Source: CAYRQP01 sp964426545
GTDB taxonomy: Bacteria > Fermentibacterota > Fermentibacteria > Fermentibacterales > JCC-6
DNA: 64,000 nucleotides
Assembly: GCA_964426545.1 (NCBI GenBank)
Contig: CAYRQP010000001.1
Location: 1-64,000 of the forward strand
Reading direction: 5' to 3'
Shown: positions 1-8,606 of the stretch, in pieces
Position numbering within the stretch: the stretch's first letter is position 1
How the letters are laid out: each line of letters opens with the position of its first letter
Notes under the pieces: model-generated
The model's input: only the letters and a program-made list of their open reading frames with translations
Told to the model about the DNA's origin: nothing
The model's database searches: none
Position numbers and translations under genes: made by a program

Positions 1-1
1 C

Positions 2-2884
2 GATGTATTTGTAGCCATCTATGCCGAGAACGTAATGAACACCGGTTCATACTACCGTCATGAAGGTATTGACCCAAGTTGGGGTACCGGCAGTAAATAC
101 ACTCTTAAGATAACAGACTCATCCGAAAATTACGGGTGGAGTGAGAGATTTACCATCTCCAACGCTGACATCATCAGAGTCACCGAACCCACCGCCGAGA
201 CTGTGTGGGTACACAACACTACAGAGAATACAGTCGAATGGGAAACAGAAGGTCTCTTGAGTTCAACGGTAGATATCGAACTCTACAGGAGCGGAGAGAT
301 TGTTGAAATTCTGGCACGCACAGTTGATAATACAGGTGTCTGGGTCTACACTGATCCTATCCCCGACACTCTGATGGCCGGAGAAAACTATTCGATTCGT
401 ATTGTTGATAACTTCGACGACTGGGGATGGAGTGAAAACTTCACAATTTCAGGTGCAGGTGGTGAAATCTATACGATTACCGAACCTTCCGGAGGTACCG
501 AATGGCTTCATTATCAGACTGGAACCTTTGTGCGCTGGGAGACCATAGACGGCAGTATTGCCGATGACGTAACAATTGATCTCTACAGTAACGATGTTTT
601 CGTGGCATCCTATGCAGAACAGGTACCTAACTCAGGCTTCTTTACAAGAGTTGAAGGTATTGATGCGACATGGAGTACCGGTAGTAAATACACGCTGAAA
701 GTCTACGATACATCAGGCAACTATGGCTGGAGTGAGAGATTCACAATCAGTAATGCCGATGTCATAAATGTAACCGAACCCGATGTCTCAACTGAATGGA
801 TGCATAACTCAGTAGATAATCGCATTGAATGGGATGTTGCAGGCATGCAGGGAACCTCTGTGGAGATTGCCTTGTACAAGAACTCCGTGTTTATCGAAGC
901 TCTCATATCTGATACTGGAAATACAGGTTCCTGGATCTACACTGATCCTGTTCCTGAAAGCTGGACAGCGGATTCTGATTATCAGATCATGCTCAGAGAC
1001 AACTTCGGTGACTGGGGATATAGTGCAGACTTCTCCATCATCGAACAGACAGCACCGGAACAGTATACCGTTACAGAACCGAGTCCTTCAACAGTCTGGA
1101 CACACTATGACACAAACCTAACCATCAACTGGCAGAACATCATATTGTCTGCTGATGATGGCGTTGACAGTGGTGAAACCATAAGCATCTTCCTCTACGA
1201 ACAGGAACTTCTGATAGATACACTTGTCACCTGGACTACGAATGACGGATACTGGAATTACAGCGGTCCTGTTCCTGTCGATTGGGCACCAGGGGCAGAA
1301 TACAAGATATACGTTGAGGATGATGCCGGAGGCTATGGATGGAGTGAGTTCTTCGAAATAACCAATTCCGGCGGTCAAGAAATAATCACAGTTACCGATC
1401 CAACCTCCACGACTGAATGGGAACACTATCAGGACACCACAGAAGTTACATGGGAGTATCCTGCAGTCCTTTCAGGTGACAGCATCAAAATCGAAGTCTG
1501 GAGAGATAATCACAGTTCCTTTGTTGGGGATTTCACTGAGGATTTCGTCGCCAACACAGGATCCTTCACCAAATACACTCCCCTTCCGCCGGGCTGGGGA
1601 AGTTATGACGATTATCAGATAAAAGTCTATGACGAGTTCGGTAACTACGGCTGGAGTGAAGAGTTCGATATCATCACTGTGGATGTTATTACCGTGACAG
1701 AACCGACTGCATCAACTGAGTGGATGCACTACACGACTGACAACCCGGTAAACTGGGACACCACCGGTTTGCAAAGCTCGACTATTGATATTGTACTCTA
1801 TCAGGACGGATTATACTTCGAAGTACTGGTAACTGACGCTACTAATAATGGTGAGTGGATCTATCCCAATGCAATCAATGAGGATTGGGATATCGATTTG
1901 GATTATCAAATCAAAATAATCGACAACTACTCCGACTGGGGCTGGAGTGAGGAGTTCACAGTTACCGAATCTTCAGGACAGGAAATAATCCTCGTTACTG
2001 AACCTGATTCTACAACTGTCTGGACGCACTTCGAAACCGGTCTTCCAATCAGTTGGAGTTATCCGGAAATGATGGATACTCCCCTGACAGACAGTGTGGG
2101 CATATCGCTGTATGATGGAGATGACCTGGTCGAAGTTCTTATCGAGTCGACCTACAATGACGGATCCTGGACATATACCGGACCTGTTCCTATGAACTGG
2201 GTACCTGGAACTGAGTATAGAATCCGCATTGAAGACAACAGCACCAACTACGGCCATAGCGAGTACTTCGAAGTTGCATCTGCAACAAGTGAAATAATCA
2301 CAGTGACCGAGCCTGATGCCGAGACTATCTGGTATCACCTCGATACAAATACTGTTGTCGAGTGGGAATATCCCGCACTGATACTCACATCCGGCTCGCT
2401 TTCCGGTGACAGCGTCTATATGGAAATTTGGCAGGATGGCTCAATGCTCGATGACTTCTGCTCCTGGGTACCGAATACAGGTATCTATACACGGGCAGAT
2501 TCTGTTCCTGAAGAATGGGGTATTGGCTCTGACTTCCAGATCAAGATTATTGACGACCTCGACAACTGGGGATTCAGCGAAGAGTTCACAATAGAGCAAA
2601 CGGGTATTGAAGTTGAAGAAGGCTTGGAAAGCTATAAACTTCTACCTATTGCACCAAATCCGGCAAGTGCTGTATTTGCCATTAGGTTCAGTATTCCGGA
2701 GACATCACATGTGACAATAGATGTGTTCGACCTTTCCGGAAGGCTGGTAGCTTCAGTTGTGAATCAGGAAATGGCATTAGGAACATATACTTCACATGTG
2801 TCAGGCTTTCCTGTCGGTGTCTACATCTGCAGAATGCAGTCAGGCGAGTTCACGGCAAGTGAGCGGGTGGTGGTAATAAGGTAA
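2..2884 (+). CDS. Secreted multi-repeat protein with T9SS C-terminal sorting domain (5' end outside window)
   Basis: The reading frame is open to the left edge, and the bases before the first ATG (position 35) continue the repeat pattern, so the gene starts upstream. It holds a partial unit followed by eight units of about 98-107 residues. Each unit opens with V-T-E/D-P and a Trp-x-His, and ends with Y-G-W-S-E-x-F-x-I. This pattern resembles the Kre9/KNH-type beta-sandwich family (PF10342), which is used in surface proteins. From about position 2630 the last 80 residues form a typical type IX secretion sorting domain: a PNPA motif, a Y/F-D-L-S-G-R-L-V strand, and a final VVVIR. The protein is therefore probably exported by T9SS and attached or released at the cell surface. 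Substrate and ligand cannot be read from the sequence. An adhesin or matrix role is only a guess. Confidence 0.85.
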   Translation, partial: DVFVAIYAENVMNTGSYYRHEGIDPSWGTGSKYTLKITDSSENYGWSERFTISNADIIRVTEPTAETVWVHNTTENTVEWETEGLLSSTVDIELYRSGEIVEILARTVDNTGVWVYTDPIPDTLMAGENYSIRIVDNFDDWGWSENFTISGAGGEIYTITEPSGGTEWLHYQTGTFVRWETIDGSIADDVTIDLYSNDVFVASYAEQVPNSGFFTRVEGIDATWSTGSKYTLKVYDTSGNYGWSERFTISNADVINVTEPDVSTEWMHNSVDNRIEWDVAGMQGTSVEIALYKNSVFIEALISDTGNTGSWIYTDPVPESWTADSDYQIMLRDNFGDWGYSADFSIIEQTAPEQYTVTEPSPSTVWTHYDTNLTINWQNIILSADDGVDSGETISIFLYEQELLIDTLVTWTTNDGYWNYSGPVPVDWAPGAEYKIYVEDDAGGYGWSEFFEITNSGGQEIITVTDPTSTTEWEHYQDTTEVTWEYPAVLSGDSIKIEVWRDNHSSFVGDFTEDFVANTGSFTKYTPLPPGWGSYDDYQIKVYDEFGNYGWSEEFDIITVDVITVTEPTASTEWMHYTTDNPVNWDTTGLQSSTIDIVLYQDGLYFEVLVTDATNNGEWIYPNAINEDWDIDLDYQIKIIDNYSDWGWSEEFTVTESSGQEIILVTEPDSTTVWTHFETGLPISWSYPEMMDTPLTDSVGISLYDGDDLVEVLIESTYNDGSWTYTGPVPMNWVPGTEYRIRIEDNSTNYGHSEYFEVASATSEIITVTEPDAETIWYHLDTNTVVEWEYPALILTSGSLSGDSVYMEIWQDGSMLDDFCSWVPNTGIYTRADSVPEEWGIGSDFQIKIIDDLDNWGFSEEFTIEQTGIEVEEGLESYKLLPIAPNPASAVFAIRFSIPETSHVTIDVFDLSGRLVASVVNQEMALGTYTSHVSGFPVGVYICRMQSGEFTASERVVVIR
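179..2600 (+). repeat. Eight tandem ~300-bp coding repeats
   Basis: The VTEP-type unit starts lie at about 179, 476, 770, 1069, 1390, 1694, 1993 and 2302, giving a period of 294-321 bp. The units alternate between subtypes. The left-edge partial unit plus unit 1 closely match units 2 plus 3 at an offset of 591 bp, which points to duplication of a two-domain module. Confidence 0.85.
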
Positions 2885-2890
2885 ATACCA

Positions 2891-2970
2891 GTACCGTACG
2901 TCACCTATTCAACTTTAGTCGCTAAACACCACTACCACCGGCTAAAGTGGGAAAAGTGACATACGATACC
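2891..2970. repeat. Degenerate inverted repeat of the GTACCGTACGTCAC family
   Basis: The left arm (2891-2918) and the right arm (2942-2970) are imperfect inverted copies, both ending in ACTTTAG next to the loop. The arms match those of the much better preserved element at 60868-61003. It sits 7 bases after the stop of the repeat protein. It could act as a transcription terminator, but there is no T-run. Confidence 0.65.
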
Positions 2971-2999
2971 TTTGCTAAAGAAATGGCCGTGCGATTTTC

Positions 3000-3025
3000 G
3001 GGACACGCACAGAGCTGCATGTCCC
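3000..3025. repeat. GGGACA...TGTCCC hairpin
   Basis: GGGACA (3000-3005) pairs with TGTCCC (3020-3025), with an additional GCA/TGC pairing inside. It has the same outer arms as the hairpins at 7836-7901 and 43479-43499. The interval 2885-3108 holds no gene; it contains only this hairpin, the element before it and the palindrome after it. Confidence 0.5.
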
Positions 3026-3074
3026 TGAGTATGACGATGTAAAGTACGACACTTTTGCATAATATCGGAAAAGG

Positions 3075-3091
3075 AAAAGTGCCAGGCACTT
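3075..3091. repeat. AAGTGCCAGGCACTT palindrome (REP-like)
   Basis: This 15-bp palindrome (3077-3091) is the same motif that occurs twice in each repeat unit flanking the transposase at 42042-42668. Read on the minus strand it forms a 6-bp stem followed by TTCCTTTTCC, so it may also help terminate the receiver-domain gene. Confidence 0.6.
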
Positions 3092-3108
3092 CTAACGTAT
3101 TGCCTTAT

Positions 3109-3504
3109 TTATTCAGTGAGCCTGAGCATGATCTCGAACAGTCCGACCAGTGACACCGGTTTGCTTATGTAATCGTCTGCGCCTGCTTCAAGGCACTTAT
3201 CCCTATCACCAAGCATTGCCAGAGCAGTGACGGCAAGTATCGAAATATCCTTAATTGAAGGGTCTTTCCTGATTATCTTGATAGCTTCTATCCCATCGAG
3301 TTCGGGAAGCTGTATATCCATGATTACGGCGTCATATTTCTTTGCTTTCAGCATCGCTATACCTGTTGTTGCTTCTTCAGCCGTATCGATAAGAAATCCC
3401 TTCGATACAAGAAAGTCCCTCATGACTTCCATATTCATTTCATTGTCTTCTACAATGAGTATCGATTTCTTGTTACTTTTCTTTTTCCACCGAAATATGG
3501 ACAT
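3109..3504 (-). CDS. Single-domain response regulator (CheY-like receiver)
   Basis: 131 residues, essentially one receiver domain. Visible are the acidic pocket (E19-D20), the phospho-acceptor Asp63 in IMDIQLPELDG, the switch Thr93 in AVTALA and Lys115 in the SKP motif. No output domain follows, so it must act by protein-protein contact, as CheY- or DivK-like proteins do. The ATG at 3504 is chosen because GAGAGG lies 7 bases upstream. The frame is open much further, but that extension would run into the upstream aminotransferase gene and has no domain character. No kinase gene is adjacent, so the signalling partner is unknown. Confidence 0.88.
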   Translation of the reverse strand: MSIFRWKKKSNKKSILIVEDNEMNMEVMRDFLVSKGFLIDTAEEATTGIAMLKAKKYDAVIMDIQLPELDGIEAIKIIRKDPSIKDISILAVTALAMLGDRDKCLEAGADDYISKPVSLVGLFEIMLRLTE

Positions 3505-3595
3505 ACATTGCCTCTCACCCGATTCAAATTCATAGAATATCTTAAAATAACAAATGAAAAGAATAATGCAAACTTGATTATTTACGATTAAATTG

Positions 3596-4972
3596 TCAAA
3601 TCCTGAAATCTGAAGTAAAATTATCCCTGTAGTTCTTTGGGAGATACTCTCCGGTCGCCTTAAGTTGATGATAATCACCGATGTAATCACCGATGTGGAT
3701 TCTTTCGAGCATTGTGAATAGCCGATCGACATCTTCTTTGTTGCTGTAGCAACCGAAACTCATTCTAACGAGTCCGGGCATGTTCGATTTATCATTCTGA
3801 AGGAACTGGTCCCGCCATGCCATGATCTCCTCATCCGGAAGATCGAGAAGACTCACCACATAAGGGTGAGCACAGAAACACCCGTTGCGTACTCCAACCC
3901 CCCCCTCGAAACCTGCAATACTGGCAACGAGGGAGTGGTCGACATTAGCAATATTAAAGGGGATGACACCAACTTTCTCACCGGCTTTTGCAGGATCTGT
4001 CTCTCCATAGACTTTTACATAGGGCAATGATACAAAGCGCGTTAAGGCATATTCTGTGAGTTTCCTCTCATGTTCCGCTATTGTATCCATGCCTTTTTCC
4101 AAAAGCGTTTTGCAGGCAACTGCTATGGCGACAGCTCCCATCACATTAGGACTTCCCGCCTCATCGCGGTCGGGTGTTCCCGCCCAGTGCACATCATCGA
4201 GGGTGACAATACTCACTGTGCCGCCGCCCGGGTACTCCGGGGCACCCTGCAGAAATATGCTCTTAGGACCTATCAAAGCCCCTGTGCCATAAGGTGCATA
4301 TATCTTATGACCTGCAATCGCCACAAAATCCAGATGTTCAGGGTCATCATCAGGTTTCATGTCTATTTCTCTGTGGGGAGCTAGTTGAGCTGCATCTACC
4401 ATGAAGAGAGCACCTGCTTCGTGTGCCATACGTGCGTACTTGTGAATCGGAAGTATGTAGCCAGTTACATTCGAAGCGCCTGTAACTGTCACCAGCTTGA
4501 CTCTCCCCCGGTATTCCTTCAGGAGGGTCTCGTAGTGTTCTTCGTCGAATCTTCCATCCTTTGTTGTGCGGACAAATACAGTGTTAAAATGATAACGCCA
4601 GGGAAGGTCATTCGAGTGATGTTCCATTCGGGTTGAAATCACTATTGCATCATCGCCGGTGGGAAGCCTGTTGGCAACTTTGTTGATTGCTTCGGTAGCG
4701 TTCTTGCCAAATATGACAGTATTTGTGTCAAGGTCTGCACCGACAAAATCTCCGATTATCCTGTGTGCTGTATCATAGGCCTCAGTACATAGACGCGACT
4801 TGTAACCCGTCCCCCGGTGAACACTGGCGTAGAACTGCGCCAGTTCCGTGACTGCATCGACGACTTCCTTCAACGGCGGAGTACTCGCTGCATTGTCGAG
4901 ATTCACATAACGAATGTACGAGCCGTCTAACAGAGGTACTTCTTTATCGAGTCCGTATATACATTCGCGCAT
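3596..4972 (-). CDS. Class V aminotransferase, cysteine-desulfurase-like
   Basis: 458 residues, PLP-dependent fold type I. Lys223 in GHKIYAPYG is the expected PLP Schiff-base lysine. His118 in MEHHSN and Asp193 in MVDAAQ are the usual cofactor contacts. Cys365 and Cys367 in RNGCFCAHP lie where SufS/NifS-type enzymes carry the sulfur-accepting cysteine, so it may take sulfur from cysteine or act on a related substrate. It is longer than standard SufS (about 410), mainly through a C-terminal tail. No suf or isc genes are adjacent, so the physiological role is open. The ribosome-binding site GTGAGG precedes the ATG. Confidence 0.85.
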   Translation of the reverse strand: MRECIYGLDKEVPLLDGSYIRYVNLDNAASTPPLKEVVDAVTELAQFYASVHRGTGYKSRLCTEAYDTAHRIIGDFVGADLDTNTVIFGKNATEAINKVANRLPTGDDAIVISTRMEHHSNDLPWRYHFNTVFVRTTKDGRFDEEHYETLLKEYRGRVKLVTVTGASNVTGYILPIHKYARMAHEAGALFMVDAAQLAPHREIDMKPDDDPEHLDFVAIAGHKIYAPYGTGALIGPKSIFLQGAPEYPGGGTVSIVTLDDVHWAGTPDRDEAGSPNVMGAVAIAVACKTLLEKGMDTIAEHERKLTEYALTRFVSLPYVKVYGETDPAKAGEKVGVIPFNIANVDHSLVASIAGFEGGVGVRNGCFCAHPYVVSLLDLPDEEIMAWRDQFLQNDKSNMPGLVRMSFGCYSNKEDVDRLFTMLERIHIGDYIGDYHQLKATGEYLPKNYRDNFTSDFRI

Positions 4973-5017
4973 ATATCCTCACTTCAACACTCAATTCTGA
5001 TAGACTATGTTCGCTTG

Positions 5018-5785
5018 TTATTCTGACACATCGATCCTGTAAATTTCATCTGAATCCGCATTACTTACCCATATATAACCCTCATCGTCTATTGCTACAC
5101 CCGTTGCCGATGAGACTATAAACGGGTCTACATATCGCTCAAATACACCATCGGAACTGTAGCATCGAAGAGGAGCGTTCTCATTGTCCGATGCAACCCA
5201 GATATCTCCGTTGTCCGCTCTTGCAATATCACGTGTGGAGGAGCCTGAACCGAATTGAGTGGATGAGTTTCTTCCGTTGATATACGGAAGAGAGTATCTG
5301 TAAACTCTATTCTGAGACCGTGATGAAACATATAGATAACTCCCGACAGCCGAAAGTCCCGTCACCGACGAGACAGGATTGCCTCAACCTCCGCACATAT
5401 CGACAGAACCGCAATAGCCGCCTGTCAGTGTGTACTTATATACATACCCGGTTGTGCTGCCGTTCCACAACCCAACCAGAACAAGTCCGTGCAAATCACT
5501 CACGGCAAGTCCTGTTGTCGAGACGCTTCCTGAATATGCCATCACAAAGGAATCGATCATGTCTCCCGTGTGCGGGGATAGTCTGTAAACACTGCTTGTG
5601 CTGTTATCGACTGCCCAGAGATAACCGTCACTCCAAGCAAGACCGGTTACTTCATTACCTGGTGCTTCTATCGTTCTATCAAGAGAACCAACGATTTCAT
5701 CGGGGAGTTCTTCCGGTGAAGCGATGCAAGCTGCTGCTGCAATTACAATCAGAACATACGAACATAGTATAGACCTCATTAACAT
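5018..5785 (-). pseudogene. Secreted beta-propeller-like protein interrupted by in-frame TGA
   Basis: The start ATG at 5785 has GGAAGG upstream, a hydrophobic signal sequence (residues about 5-22) and a good promoter. The product contains recurring blades of the form V-T-G-L-A-x-S-D-G-x-L-W-V, as in NHL/SMP-30-like propellers. After 133 codons there is a TGA (5384-5386), and the same frame then continues with 121 more codons of the same blade pattern to a TAA-type end at 5018. The second half has only a GTG at 5365 with no usable ribosome site, so a separate gene is unlikely. Possible explanations are a nonsense mutation, a sequence error or recoding of TGA. The TGA follows M-C-G-G, giving a C-x-x-stop context. 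TGA is a normal stop elsewhere in the window. The binding partner is unknown. Confidence 0.7.
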
Positions 5786-5814
5786 CCTCTGCCTTCCTTA
5801 ATTTGTGTCAGACT

Positions 5815-5842
5815 ATTATACTTTCTTGACTGGTTTTATCAA
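5815..5842 (-). promoter_or_regulatory. Sigma-70-type promoter for the beta-propeller gene
   Basis: On the minus strand, TTGATA (5837-5842) and a perfect TATAAT (5815-5820) are separated by 16 bases. This would start transcription about 20-25 bases before the ATG at 5785. Confidence 0.55.
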
Positions 5843-5925
5843 ATATCTGTAATTGTTTCCCGCTATTTAGTATATTAGTAATATGTATTTGTTTAAGGTT
5901 TCTTAAATCCCGAAAGGATATCCAA

Positions 5926-7728
5926 ATGTCAATTGAGCTCAAGCAGCGTTCAGACGTAATAGAAGAAGATAAGTGGGATATAGAAGATCTATACCCGTCC
6001 GCACTCGACTGGAAGACTGATTTTGAAAAGACAGCATCATTCAGCACGGTAATTGCCGAATTTACCGGAAAACTTGCCGATTCACCTGAATCCCTAAAGA
6101 ATGCCGTGGAGGAGATTCTCTCACAGGATAGATTGCTTGCTAAACTGTATGTATATGCCAGCATGAACCAGGATATTGACCTGTCAAATTCCGAAGCAGC
6201 CACTATGTTCGCCAGAATCGCTTCTCGATCAACAGAAATTGTAGCAGCACACTCTTTCTTCGCCCCTGAACTGCTTGCCATTCCGGAAGACATAGTGCAG
6301 AACTGGCTTCAGACTGACATCCTCTCCCCCTACAAACGCTGGCTCGAAGACTATCTCCGCTACAAACCGCACACTCTAACTCCTGAGGAAGAGCGGCTTC
6401 TTGCAATGTCAGGTGAGATTGTACGGGGATACAGTACTACATTTGGAAAGCTCACCAATGTCGATATGCCTGCACGGCTTCCGGAGATAACTGATAACGA
6501 TGGACAAACAGTTCAACTTACACGAGGGAATTTTGCTGTCTTTCTTCAGGATAATAACCGTACAGTCAGAAAAGATGCCTTCAACGGTTACTACGGTGAG
6601 GTTTCGGGAAATGTCAACACATTGGCATCTCTTCTCGAGGGCCAGGTCAGGACGAATATTTTCTATTCTAAGGCAAAGAACTATCCTTCTGCTATCGAAT
6701 CATCGCTCTTTCACGACGAAGTTAGTGTGGATGTCTATGATTCGCTTATTGAGTCGGTTCATAAGAATCTGCCAGTTCTTCACGACTATTATGCAATAAG
6801 AAAGAACCTTCTTTCTCTCGATGATATGCATCTCTATGATGCTTATGTCCCTGCAATACCGGAATCACAGGCTGAATACTCATGGGATGAAGCTGTCGGA
6901 CTTACTCTCGAAGCTGTTCAGCCGCTTGGTGATGAGTATGTCGCAATCCTCAGACAGGGAATCGAAGACCGCTGGGTCGACAAGTATGAGAGTATAGGAA
7001 AGCGCGGTGGTGCATATTCAAGCGGTTGCTATGACAGTTACCCCTATATCCTGCACAACTTCAACGGAACCCTTCGGAGTGTATTCACGCTGGCTCACGA
7101 AGCCGGGCATTCCATGCATAGCTACCTCTCCAAACAGTCTCAGTCATATCATATGGCAGATTACCGGATTCTTGTGGCTGAAGTAGCTTCCATCACCAAT
7201 GAGATGCTGCTAATCGACCTGCTCCTCAAAAGACTCGATGATCCGGCTGAAAAGGCATTTCTCCTCGACAACCTTGCAGGCAACTTCCGCTCCACCCTCA
7301 TCAGACAGACGATGTTTGCTGAATTCGAGAAGCTTATCCATAATGAAGTCGAAGAGAGTGGTTCACTTACTCCCGACTTTCTGAATGACCGGTATTATTC
7401 ACTTGTAACAAAGTACCATGGAGATAATTTCAACTACGATACTGATGATGAAGCCATTAAATTCGAATGGTCGCGAATACCGCATTTCTACTACAATTTC
7501 TATGTTTACAAGTACGCAACAGGAATGGCATCTGCTGTTGACATAGCTACGCGAATCCTTGCGGGAGAAACAAATGCCGTCGAGAACTATCTGAATTTTC
7601 TCAAGGCCGGTTCCACCGCACCGCCGCTCGAAGTACTTAAAGGAGCCGGAGTAGATCTGACAACTCCCGCTCCCGTCGACAACGCCCTGAAGAAAATGAG
7701 TGAAACAGTAAACCAGCTGCTGCACTAA
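5926..7728 (+). CDS. pepF: Oligoendopeptidase F, M3B metallopeptidase
   Basis: 600 residues, the normal length of PepF. The zinc-binding motif HEAGH is at residues 391-395, with the third ligand Glu near residue 419 in VAEVASITNE. The N-terminal half is the alpha-helical oligopeptidase F domain. There is no signal peptide, so it acts in the cytoplasm, where the family cleaves short peptides of roughly 7-17 residues during peptide recycling. The start ATG has GAAAGG 7-8 bases upstream. It is a single plus-strand gene between two minus-strand runs, and a palindromic element follows its stop codon directly. Confidence 0.95.
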   Translation: MSIELKQRSDVIEEDKWDIEDLYPSALDWKTDFEKTASFSTVIAEFTGKLADSPESLKNAVEEILSQDRLLAKLYVYASMNQDIDLSNSEAATMFARIASRSTEIVAAHSFFAPELLAIPEDIVQNWLQTDILSPYKRWLEDYLRYKPHTLTPEEERLLAMSGEIVRGYSTTFGKLTNVDMPARLPEITDNDGQTVQLTRGNFAVFLQDNNRTVRKDAFNGYYGEVSGNVNTLASLLEGQVRTNIFYSKAKNYPSAIESSLFHDEVSVDVYDSLIESVHKNLPVLHDYYAIRKNLLSLDDMHLYDAYVPAIPESQAEYSWDEAVGLTLEAVQPLGDEYVAILRQGIEDRWVDKYESIGKRGGAYSSGCYDSYPYILHNFNGTLRSVFTLAHEAGHSMHSYLSKQSQSYHMADYRILVAEVASITNEMLLIDLLLKRLDDPAEKAFLLDNLAGNFRSTLIRQTMFAEFEKLIHNEVEESGSLTPDFLNDRYYSLVTKYHGDNFNYDTDDEAIKFEWSRIPHFYYNFYVYKYATGMASAVDIATRILAGETNAVENYLNFLKAGSTAPPLEVLKGAGVDLTTPAPVDNALKKMSETVNQLLH

Positions 7729-7731
7729 TTT

Positions 7732-7805
7732 GTGCTTGTCCCATTTGGGGACATTCCTCCGAAGAAAGAGTTCCTGCTTTCGAGGAGGTGTGTCCCAAAT
7801 AAGCA
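7732..7805. repeat. 74-bp interspersed palindromic element, copy 1
   Basis: The ends GTGCTT and AAGCAC are inverted. Inside, GGGGACATTCCTCCGAAG faces CGAGGAGGTGTGTCCC as an imperfect stem around AGTTCCTG. A second copy lies at 62175-62242 in the opposite orientation. This copy starts 3 bases after the pepF stop codon. Confidence 0.75.
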
Positions 7806-7835
7806 CCTGCCATTTATTCAAGTAACGGCTCTAAC

Positions 7836-7901
7836 AGGACACGAAGAAATCATGTCCCTACAGTACAGAACACGGGACACGAAGAAATCATGTCCCTACA
7901 G
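7836..7901. repeat. Two direct copies of a GGGACA/TGTCCC hairpin
   Basis: The copies at about 7836-7859 and 7874-7896 share an identical core of GGACACGAAGAAATCATG plus TCCCTACAG. Each can fold into a 6-bp stem. The second copy overlaps the stop codon of the DUF116 gene, which converges on pepF here. An inverted relative lies at 43479-43499. Confidence 0.7.
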
Positions 7902-8606
7902 AAAGAGGAGGGTTCTACACGCATCCTCAACCTTTGCCGTATCAACCCAGGTGTCGAAACACTCTCCGTGATGCCATTCATTCAGGATTCCGACTGTGGT
8001 TATCGGTTGTACATCGAGGATACCGGAACTTAGGTCTATCGGGCATGCGACAGCTATTATCAGTTTGGGTTCCCTACGTTCAATGCATGACCTGGCGGAA
8101 GTTCCCCCTGAAGCGATTGCCAGTTCTACACCATAGCGTTCTGCGATATCTACAAGATCACCCATCGGGCAGCGGCCGCATTTTTCACATGCATATGGAT
8201 TGAATGTTAGGCGTATCTCACACCTGTGGTCCTGAAGACAGTGCGGAAGAAGTATGAGTGTTTCGGATGGCTTAAACTTCCTGATGTCACCATTGATGAT
8301 GTAGTCGTTATTCATGGTGATGATCATCTTTTCGGGAGCGAATTCGGGCAGTTTCAATACTCCCTGAAGGAGTTTGAGCATCCTGAATGAACTTCCTGCA
8401 AGATATACCCGCAGGCAGGATAAACTCTTTGACAGCAGACCCAGAATCTGAATAAGGATAACCAGAGATAGCCCTGCAGATGCCGAGATGACATAAGTTA
8501 CATCCATTACGATGAGAAGCAATAGGATGAATCCAGAGAACGGAATAGTGAGATAAAATAGTCCAAGATAGAAAAGACGGTTCGCTCTTTTCTCCCGTTT
8601 AGCCAA
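7896..8606 (-). CDS. DUF116 family membrane protein with cysteine cluster
   Basis: 236 residues if the TTG at 8606 is the start. That TTG overlaps the fmt stop codon (TTGGCTAA) and has GAGGG 8 bases upstream; an ATG at 8717 would overlap fmt by 119 bases and adds residues with no domain character. The first 60 residues carry two membrane segments. The rest matches DUF116, with nine cysteines in all, including CEKCGRC (Cys140, 143, 146) and further cysteines at 123, 129, 174, 188, 216 and 230. Such a pattern suggests metal or Fe-S binding. Function is unknown. Linkage to def and fmt is known for this family in other bacteria and suggests a link to translation initiation or membrane-protein maturation. 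Confidence 0.8.
   Translation of the reverse strand: MAKREKRANRLFYLGLFYLTIPFSGFILLLLIVMDVTYVISASAGLSLVILIQILGLLSKSLSCLRVYLAGSSFRMLKLLQGVLKLPEFAPEKMIITMNNDYIINGDIRKFKPSETLILLPHCLQDHRCEIRLTFNPYACEKCGRCPMGDLVDIAERYGVELAIASGGTSARSCIERREPKLIIAVACPIDLSSGILDVQPITTVGILNEWHHGECFDTWVDTAKVEDACRTLLFL

Noticed and set aside
3505..3732. N-terminal extension of the receiver-domain protein
   Set aside because: It runs into the aminotransferase gene, and the ATG at 3504 has a good ribosome site.
5018..5365. A separate small gene starting at GTG 5365
   Set aside because: It is in the same frame as the upstream half, continues its repeat pattern and has no ribosome site at a useful distance (GGAGG is 22 bases away), so it is treated as the second half of an interrupted gene.
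5826..5855. pepF promoter at TTGACT
   Set aside because: The only box at 17-18 bases is TAATTG-like and weak; the interval is already used by the opposite-strand promoter.
7836..7901. CRISPR-like repeats
   Set aside because: Only two copies, each itself a hairpin, with a 15-base gap; no third repeat and no cas genes.
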